From: Gigantopelta aegis
Taxonomy: Eukaryota > Mollusca > Gastropoda > Neomphalida > Peltospiridae
Direction: 5' to 3'
Assembly: GCF_016097555.1 (NCBI RefSeq)
Contig: NC_054713.1
Coordinates: forward strand, 13,193,806-13,257,805
Length of the DNA stretch: 64,000 nt
Numbering within the stretch: the stretch's first letter is position 1; each line of letters opens with the position of its first letter. Shown one piece after another: positions 23,229-34,295 of the stretch. The notes beneath the pieces were generated by a model, which worked only from the letters and a program-made list of their open reading frames with translations, made no database searches and had not been told where the DNA came from. Position numbers and translations under genes: made by a program.

Positions 23229-23822
23229 CTTAAAATCCTCACTGCGTTGAGTTGTACACTGGTTGCAGTTGCAGAAGTAGTCGTGTGGGAGCACCAGGGT
23301 GGCCCCTCTCAGCATAAGCTGCTTGACGATCTGGAAGTTGTTCCTCTTGGCCGCCCGAATCAGCGCCTCCCTCAGCTTATCCTGAAGCTCCACCTGCGGG
23401 TTTCTTCTCGTCACGTACTTGGAATACAAAGGCATTGTCAGTTCCACATCTTCGTCTGACGGCGACCTGGCGTAAATGGGATGCTGTAATATAATCTCAA
23501 AGATCGTGTCCCGATCGTAGTCGCAGGCGCAAAGAAAAGCCTTGTGAACAATCCTTCCAGAAACCTTGTCCAGCAAATGGCAGACGACACCTTCGACATT
23601 TGCCGCCACGGCCAGTTCCAATGCTGTCCTACCCTGAGGGTCAACACAGTTGATGCTTACCTTGCCCTCGTTTAACAGGGATTTCAGGGTATCGATGTCC
23701 CCGATCTCTGCAGCTGTCAGAAAGTATCTCTCTCCTTCAGAGAGTCCAGCTTCCAGACGATCCTGAAGAAGTCTGTACTTCTTGTCCTCGACGCTTTTCG
23801 CTCGCATCCGTATAATATCCAT
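23229..23822 (-). CDS. TRPC: TRPC-like channel, exon 1 (ankyrin domain)
   Basis: 198 codons from the first ATG (23822) to donor AAG|GTAGAT (23229/23228). An in-frame stop lies four codons upstream of the ATG, supporting this start unless another 5' exon is spliced to the CTCTAG acceptor-like site. LSEGERYFLTAAEIGDI (residues 28-44) opens the first ankyrin repeat. NCVDPQGRTALELAV is the second. CDYDRDTIFEIILQHPI and LIRAAKRNNFQIVKQLMLRG follow. It ends PHDYFCNCNQC, the His/Cys motif that binds zinc in TRPC structures. In the family this region forms the cytosolic N-terminal ankyrin domain of a tetrameric, non-selective, Ca2+-permeable channel of the plasma membrane, gated downstream of phospholipase C. 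Orthology to a specific invertebrate TRPC or TRP-gamma is not settled. Confidence 0.92.
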
Positions 23823-25160
23823 CTTGGAGTTCTAGAGGTTCTTTGGAAAACAAAGGTTTAGCGGTGTTCAAGACTGTTTACTCCAGACGAATATTAATGT
23901 TAAATCCAACACATTCATTATGTTCCTTAAAATTGTTTAGTGTATTAAGATTGTTTATTCCGGTCCAATATCCATTCTAAAATCCAACAAATTCATTAAA
24001 TTCCTTGACATTGATTAGTGATCAATATGTGTACTAAAACCCTACAAATTCATTAAGATTCTTTTGTGCAGTTCAATATTAATGATAAAATCTTACAGAT
24101 TTCGTAAGATTGTTTACGCTAGTCCAATACCCATACTGAAATCCTACAGATTTAAGTTTACCCCAGTCCAATATCTGTATTACAATCCTACATATCACTT
24201 AACAGCAATATTTTAGCAGTCCATTATTTCAAAAGATAGTTTACATATGCACACAAATTGGCTATAGTTTTACAATACAGATACCTTTGAAAGAGCCATA
24301 GACTCTACATCAATGAAACTTTAATAACATCGTCAACACGAAAGCAATTTCTGTTTACCACGATAAAACCCTTCTTGTTGAAAAACAACCACCAAAAACA
24401 AACAGTCGAAACCCTTGAACTAAACCATTTTGTCAATGAATGCCACCCGTATTACAAATACGATCACAAACACTTTCCAAAGGTATCAACAGAATCCTTT
24501 TAAAGATTATTCCAAAAATAGTGCGTTTTCCGTAAATATTTTATATAATTTGCTTGTCATTCAAACATCTTCATGGAACTGTTCTGGTTGGGAGACAATG
24601 GACCGAGTTCAGCCAGACAGACCAGAAAAAAACCCGTTCCTCACACTGGTTCTTGCGCTTCACGTTAAACCGAATGATGACACCTGGAACCAATCAAAAA
24701 ATCGTTCGCGAACGCAAGCGTTGCTCTTCGTGGATGAGCGCAATTAATTTCGTGGAAATGTATCGAGGTTTCGTATTGGATAAAAAAAAAATATTAAAAA
24801 AAAAGAAGAAAAACAAAAAGTAAAAAAAAGAGTCCTTCACGTTCTGGTTGGGCAGGACAACAGATGTCGCACGGCCTGGGCGATTCGAGAGATATATAAT
24901 TCAGTACACTTTGTTCAATTGCTGTAGTGTTCTGCTATGATTGATCGCACGATTAAAATGGCACACAGTCCCTGCAGAACGGAACCGGTTTATTCAGAGA
25001 GGCACATTTAATCACACGAACATTATGGTTTGTATCAGGCGTAGAACCAGACATTAGACTGAATGTCTAATTAATTATTAGTATTACTTTATAGAGCCTT
25101 AAAAATAATATATAAAAAAAACCCTTCGTGCACAGGCTATAGTTGTGTAGTGGTCAGGTC
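23823..25160. other. 5' flank of TRPC exon 1, no gene seen
   Basis: AT-rich, with degenerate repeats of TACAAATTCATTAAGATT and AGTCCAATATC type between 23870 and 24200. No TATA box or further exon could be fixed. Oligo-A runs at 24780-24830. Confidence 0.45.
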
Positions 25161-25163
25161 AGT

Positions 25164-25354
25164 CAGTGGCGGATCCAGAAAATCCATTTGGGAGGGGGTG
25201 GGGGGGGGGGGGGCAATGACATGAGGCGGAATGCCAAGGGAACTTTGGGGAGGTTTGGAAAGGGAAGAAAATTAATATATAATAAAATTATAACTCTCTC
25301 AAAATTTAGGCCCGCCCCCCCCCCCCTCCACCCCCTCCCTTAGATCCGTCTTTG
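25164..25354. mobile_element. hAT-like MITE, relative of 9512-9716
   Basis: Left end CAGTGGCGGATCCAG, right end TTAGATCCGTCTTTG. The interior CAATGACATGAGGCGGAATG is nearly the same as in the copy at 9512. Contains G and C runs. Target duplication not clear. Confidence 0.65.
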
Positions 25355-25391
25355 CCATTGAACGTAAGGTTGATAGGCACTGGGTTCGAAT

Positions 25392-25598
25392 CATTGGCGT
25401 AACCAGGATTTTATGTTAGGGGCCAACAACCACTATTGGGGGGGGGGGGGGACAACCCGCACTATGTATTTATGTATGTATGATTTTATAAAATGTGTTA
25501 CAGTAAACAAAAAAAGAACAAGGTTTCATGGTGGGTGGGGTGGGGTGGGGGGGGGGGGCATTGCCCCAGTGCCCCCACTCCCCATCGCTAAGCCACTG
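25392..25598. mobile_element. hAT-like MITE with 8-bp target duplication
   Basis: Starts CATTGGCGTAACCAGG and ends GCTAAGCCACTG, imperfect inverted repeats. GTTCGAAT (25384-25391) and GATCGAAT (25599-25606) are an 8-bp duplication with one change. Long G runs inside. Confidence 0.65.
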
Positions 25599-25606
25599 GA
25601 TCGAAT

Positions 25607-25984
25607 AGTTGTGTAGTGGTCAAACCATCGGTGGGTATCGGCCCTAACCCAGAAAGGGTCTTAATGGTCTTAGTGTCGGGGGTGGGGGGGGGGGGGGGGG
25701 GGCGTGTAAGTCCACATCACTGACTGAATAATCCTGGACGCGTGTGCAAGAATTGTAGCAGGGGTGTTTAGACTGTGGCGAGCGAACTTTATAGTTGGGG
25801 AACGAGTCATGCTCCCTACCCCGCCCCCACCCCCCCAAAAAACAAATATATATTAGGGAAAAAAAAAAAAAAAAAAAAAAGAAGTTGCTTGATCAGGGGG
25901 GATTCAACCCCTCTCCGCACTCACACCCCCCCCCCCCTCACCCCGCCCATCTTCCGCCTGCAATTTTCTCTGACTAATGCCTAG
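25607..25984. other. Low-complexity stretch with G, A and C runs
   Basis: G run near 25685, A run at 25859-25880, C run near 25927. No gene or clear element. Confidence 0.6.
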
Positions 25985-26095
25985 TGACTTAGCTAACCAT
26001 TAATCTATTATCCCGGACAGACAGCCCAGATGTTCTCAGAACACCGTGCGTGAAACTTAATTTGATCTAAGCACGAAAATCTAAATATCAGCATG
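25985..26095 (-). mobile_element. SINE tail gamma fragment
   Basis: CGGACAGACAGCCCAGATGT and CGTGAAACTTAATTTGATCT with AAGCACGAAAATC match the gamma family in a scrambled, decayed form. Orientation is uncertain. Confidence 0.35.
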
Positions 26096-26138
26096 TTATC
26101 GGGCCAGGGATGTTGGTGGTGCCGACGGATACATTTTG

Positions 26139-26140
26139 GC

Positions 26141-26234
<94 letters not shown>

Positions 26235-26273
26235 CTCTCTCTGTCTGTCTGTCTCTCACTGTCTCTCTCTCTG

Positions 26274-26346
<73 letters not shown>

Positions 26347-26399
26347 GTCTCTCTCTCTCTGTCTGTCTGTCTCTCACTGTCTCTCTCTCTGTCTCTCTG

Positions 26400-26473
<74 letters not shown>
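26139..26473. repeat. (CT)n tract of 335 bp
   Basis: Near-pure CT with scattered GT and a short CACTGT motif recurring at about 26253 and 26374. The plus strand is all pyrimidine for long stretches. Open frames in five of six readings are artefacts. Confidence 0.97.
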
Positions 26474-26475
<2 letters not shown>

Positions 26476-26559
26476 CAGTTCTTTACACTGTGTTTTTATT
26501 TAACGGTTGAAGTTTTATATTTATATTGATCATCACTTCAACGTTTTTCATTTACCGTA

Positions 26560-26626
26560 GTGTGACACCCAAACGCCGATGTATTTTTTGTACTGTGGTG
26601 TCGTTAAACATCTGTTCTATCTATTA

Positions 26627-26676
<50 letters not shown>

Positions 26677-26735
26677 ATCTATCTAATCTAATCTATCTAT
26701 CTAATCTATCTATCTATCTATCTATTCTCACGCGA
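26560..26735 (+). mobile_element. SINE tail ending in (ATCT)n
   Basis: GACACCCAAACGCCGATGTA and TGTGGTGTCGTTAAACATCT match the tail at 33270 and the reverse of 1430. It runs straight into about 100 bp of (ATCT)n, which looks like its terminal repeat. Confidence 0.6.
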
Positions 26736-26929
26736 GCGCTCTACCACTAACCTACATCCATTCCATTACTTTAAAATAAAGATGGGGCCCAAACAATGAC
26801 GATTGCCGTAGATGCTATATGAATTGCTTCAGACCAGGAGCTGTAGACAACACACCACCACTTGTCGTGTCGTTACTTGCTGTATAGTCCGGTTTAGGGA
26901 ATACTTCCTCATAAAAAAAAAAGAAGAAG

Positions 26930-27140
26930 AAGGAAGGAAGGAAATGTTTTATTTAACGACGCACTCAGCACATTTTATTTACGGTTATATGGCGTCAGAC
27001 ATATGGTTAAGGACCACGCAGATATTGAGAGAGGAAACCCACTGTCGCCACTTCATGGGCTACTCTTTTCGATTAACAGCAAGGGGTCTTTTATATGATA
27101 ATACATACCTCGGCCTTTGTTACACCAGAAATAGCCTAAT
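26930..27140 (-). mobile_element. SINE, tail alpha and core, head lost
   Basis: From (GGAA)n at the plus-strand left it reads TTTATTTAACGACGCACTCA and the core, then stops at AGAAATAGCCTAATGGGATC without a full tRNA-like head. Confidence 0.85.
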
Positions 27141-27560
27141 GGGATCATAAAAAAGAAACAGAAATACTACAAAATTCCGATATGCCTTTTGAAATCTTTC
27201 TTTGATGATTGCAAGCAGGTTGACATCTACAGTATTGAAATAACCCATTGGTTTGAAATAACTTTTTATATGTGGTACTAACTGATAACAACTGTTCAAG
27301 TGGTATAGTGCCACTTGTATAACAGCAACACGAGACGATGGTCAGGCATTGGGAACCATTAACTGAAAAATGTCGTGGTCGGCCTGTGTTGATTTTTTTT
27401 ACACGGTAACTGTCAGTTGAGAGCAGTCCATAAACTCAGTAGTCACATGACCCTCTCGATAATGTTGTATTTTTCACAGAATATATACTGACACAGAAAT
27501 TGTTTTGAGCTGCATGGAGTAATTAATGATGGTGTGTAACCATAAAACCAGGAAGTTGTG
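27141..27560 (-). repeat. Dispersed repeat R2, copy 2
   Basis: On the minus strand it matches the other R2 copies, with ATAACCCATTGGTTTGAA and GAAATCTTTCTTTGATGATT on the plus strand and CACAGAATATATACTGACAC at its far end. Confidence 0.65.
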
Positions 27561-27784
27561 TGACCTTTGCCTCTGGTGGTTACACACCATCATTTTTTTA
27601 CCCGTCAGTCGGGAAAGAAGAAAACTTTAATGTCACCAGCTGATTAATTAACCAGTTGATTGATTGAAAATATAGTTTATTGCATAAAGCAGACGCGGCG
27701 GAGCAGGGAGCTGGGGAGGGGGGTCTCTAGAACTCCCAATAATTCTGAATAAAAAATATTAGTACCAGTAAATATTAAAGCTGA

Positions 27785-27959
27785 TATTAATTTTACTTGT
27801 AGAATGCAGGAAACTGCATTTCAGGACATCTAGTTTTTAAACTTTTACTTCGTGGAAGCATCCCCTCGAACCCCGGACCCCCCAAAAACTTTGCTGTGTG
27901 CCCTCGATCTCAGTCAGACACACACACACACATGCGCGCACACGCACGCACGCACGCAC

Positions 27960-27996
<37 letters not shown>

Positions 27997-28020
27997 AATG
28001 TCTACTTGCTTCCGCCGTAC
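27785..28020. repeat. Dispersed repeat R3, copy 1, with (CA)n
   Basis: GTAGAATGCAGGAAACTGCA, GCCCTCGATCTCAGTCAG and CCAATGTCTACTTGCTTCC match R3 copy 2 at 52590-52800. A (CA)n of about 80 bp (27914-27997) sits where the other copy has a C run and (CAC)n. 28021-28330 holds nothing I recognise. Confidence 0.65.
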
Positions 28021-28384
28021 CTAAAATATATTTTATTGCAATAAGAACAAAAGAATGTGGCACACGTTTCCTAAGTTACGAGGTCCTCTCATCTATACAT
28101 GCATATAATATACTTGTACGTGGCGACATATTACATAACGGTATATTTTAATTTACAATACATTTTAATAGCCAAAGGCAATTAGAGGAAGGAGACATAT
28201 TATAGGCAAAAGAATAAGATAAAAAGAAAAAAAGACAGGACAGGAAGAGACACGTGCTTGTTATCACACTCATAAATCATCCACATGGTAAGTTCAGTTA
28301 TGCTAAATATTAATCAAAACGATGACTTTGTTTGGTAAATATTTGGACACAAATACTAGTAAACATCTGTTTTGTTTCTAAAGT

Positions 28385-28640
28385 TTTTGCTATTGTTCAT
28401 TGTTTTGTTTTTTTGTTTGTTAGGGGTTTTTTGTTTATGTTTTTTTTTTTAGTGTTTGTTTGTGTGTGTGTGTTTGTTGTTTGTTTGTTGTTTTGTTTTG
28501 GGGTTTTGTTTTTTGTTGTTGTTTTTTGTTTGTTTTTTGTTTGGGTTTTTTGTGGGGGGTTTTGGGGGGTGGGGGTGCTTTTTGGTGAAGTTGTTTTTTG
28601 GGGTGGGTTTTTTTTTTGGGGGGGGTGGCGGGTAAATTAT
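28385..28640. repeat. G/T-only low-complexity stretch
   Basis: About 250 bases almost free of A and C on the plus strand. Not periodic like 34735-37205. Confidence 0.85.
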
Positions 28641-28654
28641 TATTAGTATCATTT

Positions 28655-28838
28655 AATATGGGGCGGGATCTATCTCAGTCGGTAGAGTGCTTGCCTGAGA
28701 TGTTGTGTCGTGGGATCGAATCACCTCAGTGGATCCTTCATCCGATAGGGTTTTTCCCCGTATATGGTATATATAAAAGGCCGTGGTATGTGGGAGGTGT
28801 GTATAAAAGATCCCTTGCTGCTAATGGGAAAGTACATA
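28655..28838 (+). mobile_element. SINE, head III, 3' truncated
   Basis: GGGCGGGATCTATCTCAGTC and GATCGAATCACCTCAGTGG make the head; the core GTATAAAAGATCCCTTGC follows and stops at GGGAAAGTACATAC. Confidence 0.7.
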
Positions 28839-29221
28839 CATCGGTAACTATGGCCAGTGACTTGAAATTCAAATTTGCAAGGTTGTTCTGTTCATATACT
28901 AGACTGGACGAGTTTCCCGAAAATGTGACAGTTGGACAAGTTCAACAAAGTGTTTTTAAACAGCCAGTGTTTCTGCCAGAAAGAAATTTTTGGGTATGGC
29001 GCTATGTTATTGAATGCAACCACAGTCAACAGGGGCTACGGGGGGCCTCCTCCACAAAGAAAATGGATTACATTTAGTGTTAGGCTTAAGAAAATCATAC
29101 AATAATGATGAGTCATTAATTTTGTCAAAATGTTAACTTAAAAAAATAAAAATTCGGGTATGGCGCCATACTCATTTTACCCTCTGGCAGAAACCCTGAC
29201 AGCCCCAGTAAAGACATAGAG

Positions 29222-29392
29222 GATATTTCATGTTTTTGTCAAATATGATTTATATCTCATCGAGTGACGTTTGCAATCATATCTCACGAGTCGCGCTTGC
29301 GCAACGACTTTGATATCATTGCAAACTTCACAAAATAAGATATAAATCATATTTGACAACAACAAAAAAACAACCCAAAAAAACCCATGAAA
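29222..29392. repeat. Fold-back element, long hairpin
   Basis: TTGTCAAATATGATTTATAT and GTTTGCAATCATATC on the left are mirrored by GATATCATTGCAAAC and ATATAAATCATATTTGACAA on the right, around a GC-rich centre GTCGCGCTTGCGCAACGAC. The arms are about 60 bp. Outer ATATTTCATG and CATGAAATTT extend the symmetry. Confidence 0.8.
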
Positions 29393-29473
29393 TTTTCTAT
29401 TTATTATATAACTTTTGGCAATTTACCTTTATTTTTAAAATGCCAGCAGCAAAATAGTTCTGGCTTTCTTACA

Positions 29474-29592
29474 GTGAAGATAACACTTTCTACAGTGACA
29501 ATAACACATATTAGAGTGAAATAGTGAAATTTTCACTCTAAAATGTGTTATCGTCACTGAGTGACTGATAGCACTTTTATTTCACTGATATT
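29474..29592. repeat. Second fold-back element
   Basis: AGTGACAATAACACATATTA with GAGTGAAA is mirrored by TTTCACTC and TAAAATGTGTTATCGTCACT, with TAGTGAAAT as loop. A weaker outer layer repeats CAGTGAAGATAACACTTT. Confidence 0.75.
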
Positions 29593-29825
29593 TTAAGATA
29601 TTTCACTAAATGTTATATAATAAACATTTTTATTAGATGTATTGAAGGAAATAATCTTTATATTAATATATCCGATAGTTAATTTTAAAAATCGCGACCC
29701 GTTTTTTAGTAGTAATTTATTTTTTTCTGAAACGCCTCGATAAAAAAAACCTCTATCAGATGCCGAGTGGGCTATTTTTAGCCTGTGACACGCAAAAAGG
29801 GGTTATCCCAGAGTGCAGATGTTTG

Positions 29826-29986
29826 CAGATGCGTAGACTGGGGTGGGGTCGGGGGGTTCGGACTACCCCCACCCCCCACCCCCCGCTGAAGCAAATGGTG
29901 GTGTTTCTGGTGGTGCAAAAACAAAATAATAAAAGGGAACACTTCGACCCCCCCCCCCCCCCGGTCCAGATCACGCTAAGCCCCTG
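29826..29986. mobile_element. hAT-like MITE with internal G and C runs
   Basis: CAGATGCGTAGACTGGGG at the left and ATCACGCTAAGCCCCTG at the right resemble the ends of the element at 25392. GTTTG before and ATTTG after may be the target duplication. Confidence 0.5.
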
Positions 29987-30214
29987 ATTTGGCAGTTTCT
30001 TAGACTTATTCACTACGTCAAAAAATTATAGCAGTCATGGAGAAAGCAAAGGTGTCTTGCAGTATGAGTTCGAGCCTGAATTTGATAGCGATGATCCGGG
30101 GATAGATATGACTGTCGAGATCATATGGGACGAATTGAAAAAACGCCAAGAACGAAAGTTTTCAAGACTTGAGTAGTTTTAAAACATAATAACGTATGAA
30201 CTATTGTTCTTGAA

Positions 30215-30544
30215 AGGAAAGGAAAGGAAATGTTTTATTTAGCGATGCACTCACCACATTTTATTGACGGTTATATGGCGTCAGACATATGGTTAAGGAC
30301 CACACAGATATTGAGAGAGGAAACCCGCCGTGGCCACTTCATGGGCTACTTTTTTCGATTAGCAGCAAGGGATCTTTTATATGCACCATCCCATATACAG
30401 GATAGTACATACCACGGCCTTTGTTACACCAGTTGTGGAGCATTGGCTTGAACGAGAAGTAGCCCAATGGGTCGACCGACGGGGATCGATCCTAGACCGA
30501 CCGCGCATCAAGCGAACGCTTTACCACTGGGCTACGTCCCGCCC
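30215..30544 (-). mobile_element. SINE, head I with tail alpha, full length
   Basis: Minus strand head GGGGCGGGACGTAGCCCAG, core and tail alpha ending in (TTTCC)n. Perfect 14-bp target duplication CTATTGTTCTTGAA at 30201-30214 and 30545-30558. Confidence 0.95.
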
Positions 30545-30674
30545 CTATTGTTCTTGAAGCTAAGACACTGAAGTTTTAATGAAAAGTCATGGTAATAATG
30601 CTATATGTCAAAATTACCAAATGTCTGACATCCATTAGCCGCAGATTAAAAATTTAATATGCTCTTTTTATTAA

Positions 30675-30989
30675 AGGCATATTGTCACAGACCACTGACC
30701 TATTTAATGGTCTAACAAAGTACTACCCGAACAAAAATAATTTGTTTTGTCCCTTAATGTACTTTATTCAACCATCTTCATAACCACCATACTGTAAAAA
30801 TAATTGAATTATGGCAATGGTCCATAATTCAAAAACTGAAATTGCCGAGAGGGATGACATGGATTTCACTCCATCATGGTTCAGTTCAGGTGATGCGATA
30901 GCTAGATTTGGTTTCCAACATTTAATGTAATTTTTATTTATTATCCATTTTTAGAGAAATAAGATCCTTAAATCCGTGACAGTATGCCT
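30675..30989. mobile_element. piggyBac-like MITE, second copy
   Basis: AGGCATATTGTCACAG ... CGTGACAGTATGCCT, bounded by TTAA at 30671-30674 and 30990-30993. It is inverted relative to the copy at 2483-2818. Confidence 0.82.
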
Positions 30990-31085
30990 TTAAAACGTCA
31001 TTGTCTTAGCTTCAAGAACAATAGTTCATAAATTATTATGTTTCAAAAACTATTTGTTTGTTATTTTAACACATTAGTAACAAGG

Positions 31086-31259
31086 TATCTTTTATATGCA
31101 CCATCACACAGACAAGATAGCACATACCATGACCTTTGATTTACCAGCCGTGGTGCACTGGCTGTAAGGAGAAATAGCCGAAAGGGCCCACCGACGGGGA
31201 TCGATCCTAGACCGACCGCGCATAAGGCGGCCGTTTTACCACTGGGCTACGTCCCGCCC
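31086..31259 (-). mobile_element. SINE, head I half
   Basis: Minus strand GGGGCGGGACGTAGCCCAG through the core GTGCATATAAAAGATACC; the tail is missing. Confidence 0.8.
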
Positions 31260-31266
31260 CGGATAG

Positions 31267-31659
31267 AAAGAAGGAAAGAAATGTTTTATTTAACGACGCA
31301 CTCAACACATTTTATTTACGGTTATATGGCGTCAGACATATGGTTAAGGACCACACAGAGTTTTAAGAGGAAACCCGCTGTCGCCACTACATGGGCTACT
31401 CTTTCCGATTAGCAGCAAGGGATCTTTTATTTGCGCTTCCCACAGGCAGGATAGCACAAACCATGGCCTTTGTTGAACCAGTTATGGATCACTGGTCGGT
31501 GCAAGTGGTTTACACCTATCCATTGAGCCTTGCGGAGCACTCACTCAGGATTTGGAGTCGGTATCTGGATTAAAAATCCCATGCCTCGACTGGGATCCGA
31601 ACCCAGTACCTACCAGCCTGTAGACCGATGGCCTAACCACGACGCCACCAAGGCCGGTC
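31267..31659 (-). mobile_element. SINE, head II with tail alpha, inserted at the end of another SINE
   Basis: Full-length head II SINE on the minus strand. GCCCCGGATAG at 31256-31266 and 31660-31670 is its target duplication, and the GCCCC is the outer end of the head I SINE, so this one landed later. From 31671 to 32376 there is a T-rich stretch with (TA)n at 31952-31972 and a small inverted repeat (AGACTGGATGCG, CGCATCTAGTCT) at about 32113-32250, but no gene. Confidence 0.92.
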
Positions 31660-31951
31660 GCCCCGGATAGTGGATCTCCACTATTCTGTTCTCATAAAAC
31701 AACTATAGTAGGCAGATATAAGCGTTGCTTTGTCTGGTGTCGGTGTGATATCATTTCACGCAAGTAATAAAAATATGACATTTTTGGTCCAGGTGTGTTT
31801 CTAGTCTCACGTGAAGGAGTAAGATACAGTAGGAATGTCAGTTATAATGTGTTTTTTTGTTTTGGTATTCTTGTTATTTGTTCGTCTTGTTGTTTGTTGT
31901 TCGTTTTGTGCTGGGATTTTTGCGTGTTTCTTTTAGTAGTATTTGTTTGGG

Positions 31952-31991
<40 letters not shown>

Positions 31992-32376
31992 TTTTATAAT
32001 TTTTTTTTCGTTTGCTTGTTCTCGTTTGTTTAGTATTTCTTTCTCTCTTTTCTTTTCTTTTGTAATTTATAAAGTCTATATTGAAGGACCTTAAACTATG
32101 TCAAAGTCTCATACAGACTGGATGCGGCACGTGCGTGCGGTCCGACTATTGCGTCTGCGGTTTGCGTTTTGAGGTATAAACACCACACACGATTATTTCA
32201 CTGCCGCTGGCCGCATTCATTTTGCAGACGCACGCATCTAGTCTAGACTCTCACATTGAAACTATTGTATTTCGATATATCTATTTTTGCACGCGGCGTA
32301 TGTGAGCCTTTGTTTAACTCGTACGATTACAATGTTGAAATTCACAACACAATTTGTGTATTCATCGGAGAACACG

Positions 32377-32690
32377 GGACTGTGTTTAGCTCATTCGGTT
32401 GAGCGCTCGCCCGAGTTGCTGGCGTTGCAGTATCAAATCACCTCAGTGGATCCATTCAACTTTTCTTTCTTTTTTTTCCTAATTCCAACCAGTGACTACA
32501 ACTGGTCAAAGTCCGTGGTATGTGTTTTCTTGTATGTGGGATAGTGCATATAAAAGATCCCTTGCTGCTAATGGAAAACTGTAGCGGACCGCGATTCAAA
32601 AATAACAAATGTTTGATATTCAATAGCTTATTATTAATTAATCAATGTGCTGTGGTGTCGTTAAACAAAACAAACTTTAACTTTGTTTTG
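32377..32690 (+). mobile_element. SINE, head III with tail beta
   Basis: TTTAGCTCATTCGGTTGAGC head, core GCATATAAAAGATCCCTTGC, tail beta GTGGTGTCGTTAAACAAAAC. Confidence 0.88.
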
Positions 32691-32937
32691 TTAGGGTTTC
32701 TTGGGGAGAGGTTGGGGGAGGGGGTTGGGGGGTGTAGTTCGTTTTAGTTTGGGATTTGGGGTTTTGAACATACAAATGTAATTTGTTATTTATAAAGACC
32801 AAATAAATAAGTACTTTTATATAAAGAAATACACCCATTGACCAACACTGTACCTACTTTTGCTACCATATTAAAATGTACTATACAGTTAGTAAAATAT
32901 TATTAAATAAAATGTTTATGTATTCATTTGATAGCGT

Positions 32938-33264
32938 GGGGCGGGACGTAGTCCAGTGGTAATGCACTCGCTTGATGCGCGGTCGGTTTGGGATCGATCC
33001 CCGTCGGTGGGCCCATTGGGCTATTTCTTGTTGCAGCCAGTGTACCACGACTTGTATATCAAAGGCCGTGGTATGTGCTATCCTGTCTGTGGGATGGTGC
33101 ATATAAAAAAAACCTTGCTTTTAATCGAAAGCAGTAGCCCATGAAGTGGCGACAGCGGGTTTCCTCTCTCAATATCTGTGTGGTCCTTAACCATATGTCT
33201 GGCGTCATATAACCGTAAATAAAATGTGTTGAGTGCGTCGTTAAAGAAAACATTTCATTCCTTA
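32938..33264 (+). mobile_element. SINE, head I with tail alpha
   Basis: GGCGGGACGTAGTCCAGTGG head, core with an A-run change, tail alpha GTGCGTCGTTAAAGAAAACA. Confidence 0.92.
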
Positions 33265-33269
33265 CATTT

Positions 33270-33378
33270 TTATGACGCCCAATAGCCGTATTTTTTTGCT
33301 GTGGTGTCGTTAAACATTCATACATTCACTCATTCATTCATTCATTCACTCACTCATTCATTCATTCATTCATTCATT
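33270..33378 (+). mobile_element. SINE tail ending in (ATTC)n
   Basis: GACGCCCAATAGCCGTAT and TGTGGTGTCGTTAAACATTC, then (ATTC)n with CACTC variants. Lies directly behind the preceding SINE. 33379-33926 holds nothing recognised. Confidence 0.6.
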
Positions 33379-33926
33379 TGAGAACACCAACAAGCCAAGT
33401 TAGGTTCTGCCCATGGTATAAACCTGCGTCAACATGCATGGCAAGAACAATCCAGTACAACAAGAAAACGATGCTGTTTAATGAATCACCTTCATAATCA
33501 CCCTAAGAGAGCACAGCACCGACCATTCATTACTGCATGCATTTCAGCATAATTCCTAGTCAGAACAATGTGTGTACAAAATGTCACAGTATGACAGAAA
33601 TATGGATCTCACGGTCATTTAAGTATGACTATTAAGTAACCAACGTACAATAAATCAATACAGCTTGACCACCACAATTCAGAGTGAACCTCACTTAGGC
33701 CATAGAACAGATTAATTTTGTTAATAAGTATAGTCTCGTGTCTCAAGTGTAAGCATACCATATGCATGATTGCAGTTTTTGACAAATTTTCTAAGACGTT
33801 AAAAGCCGTATATATATATCAGTAGCCCGACAGAACAAACTCTGACCTTGAGCGTCGAGCTAGCGTATTTGTCTAACTCTGATAACTGTTATTATTTAGT
33901 AATAAAAATTAACATTAGCTTTCACT

Positions 33927-34295
33927 TAAAGGGACAGGCCCTAGTTTCAACCCGTGAAAATTAACACTAAGTTTAGATAATCTACAAACCTGTAACACAT
34001 TTCGATAAAGTTACAATTGAGAGAAACGTGAGTCTGTGACTTTGAAATGGTGAAATACCCTCTAAAAATAGACTAAAACTCGACTCCATAACTGTTTACT
34101 TCTCAGACACACATGCGTTTTTGAAAATATGAGAAATGCATTTTGTGATATTAAAAAACACCAGGATGACCAAAAACACTTCGAATGTACGGAAATTGAT
34201 AATCTAAACCATAAAATCTAAGTAAAGTATTATTTCAGTTATGAAAAAAACAGCTATAATAGTCAAAAATATGCCTCTTTCTTTTTTGTTGGGAT
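33927..34295. mobile_element. TTAA-type element, one end only
   Basis: TTAAAGGGACAGGCCCTAGT is typical of a TTAA-flanked molluscan MITE end as I know it. No matching right end occurs before the SINE at 34296, so it is truncated. A like start occurs at 51277. Confidence 0.4.

Larger units (their letters stand above)
30165..31065. repeat. Fold-back element opened up by nested insertions
   Basis: The left arm is AAAACATAATAACGTATGAA then CTATTGTTCTTGAA (30175-30214), continuing after a SINE as GCTAAGACACTG (to about 30573). The right arm 31003-31062 is the inverse: CATTGTCTTAGCTTCAAGAA, CAATAGTTCATAAATTATTA. Inside lie the SINE 30215-30544, a SINE-tail fragment at 30598-30668 (ATGTCAAAATTACCAAATGT) and the TTAA MITE 30675-30989. 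Confidence 0.7.

Noticed and set aside
26093-26529. Poly(Ser-Leu) and poly(Arg-Glu) frames
   Set aside because: Products of the (CT)n tract.
28332-28646. 104-residue hydrophobic frame
   Set aside because: G/T-only low complexity. No homology or gene structure.
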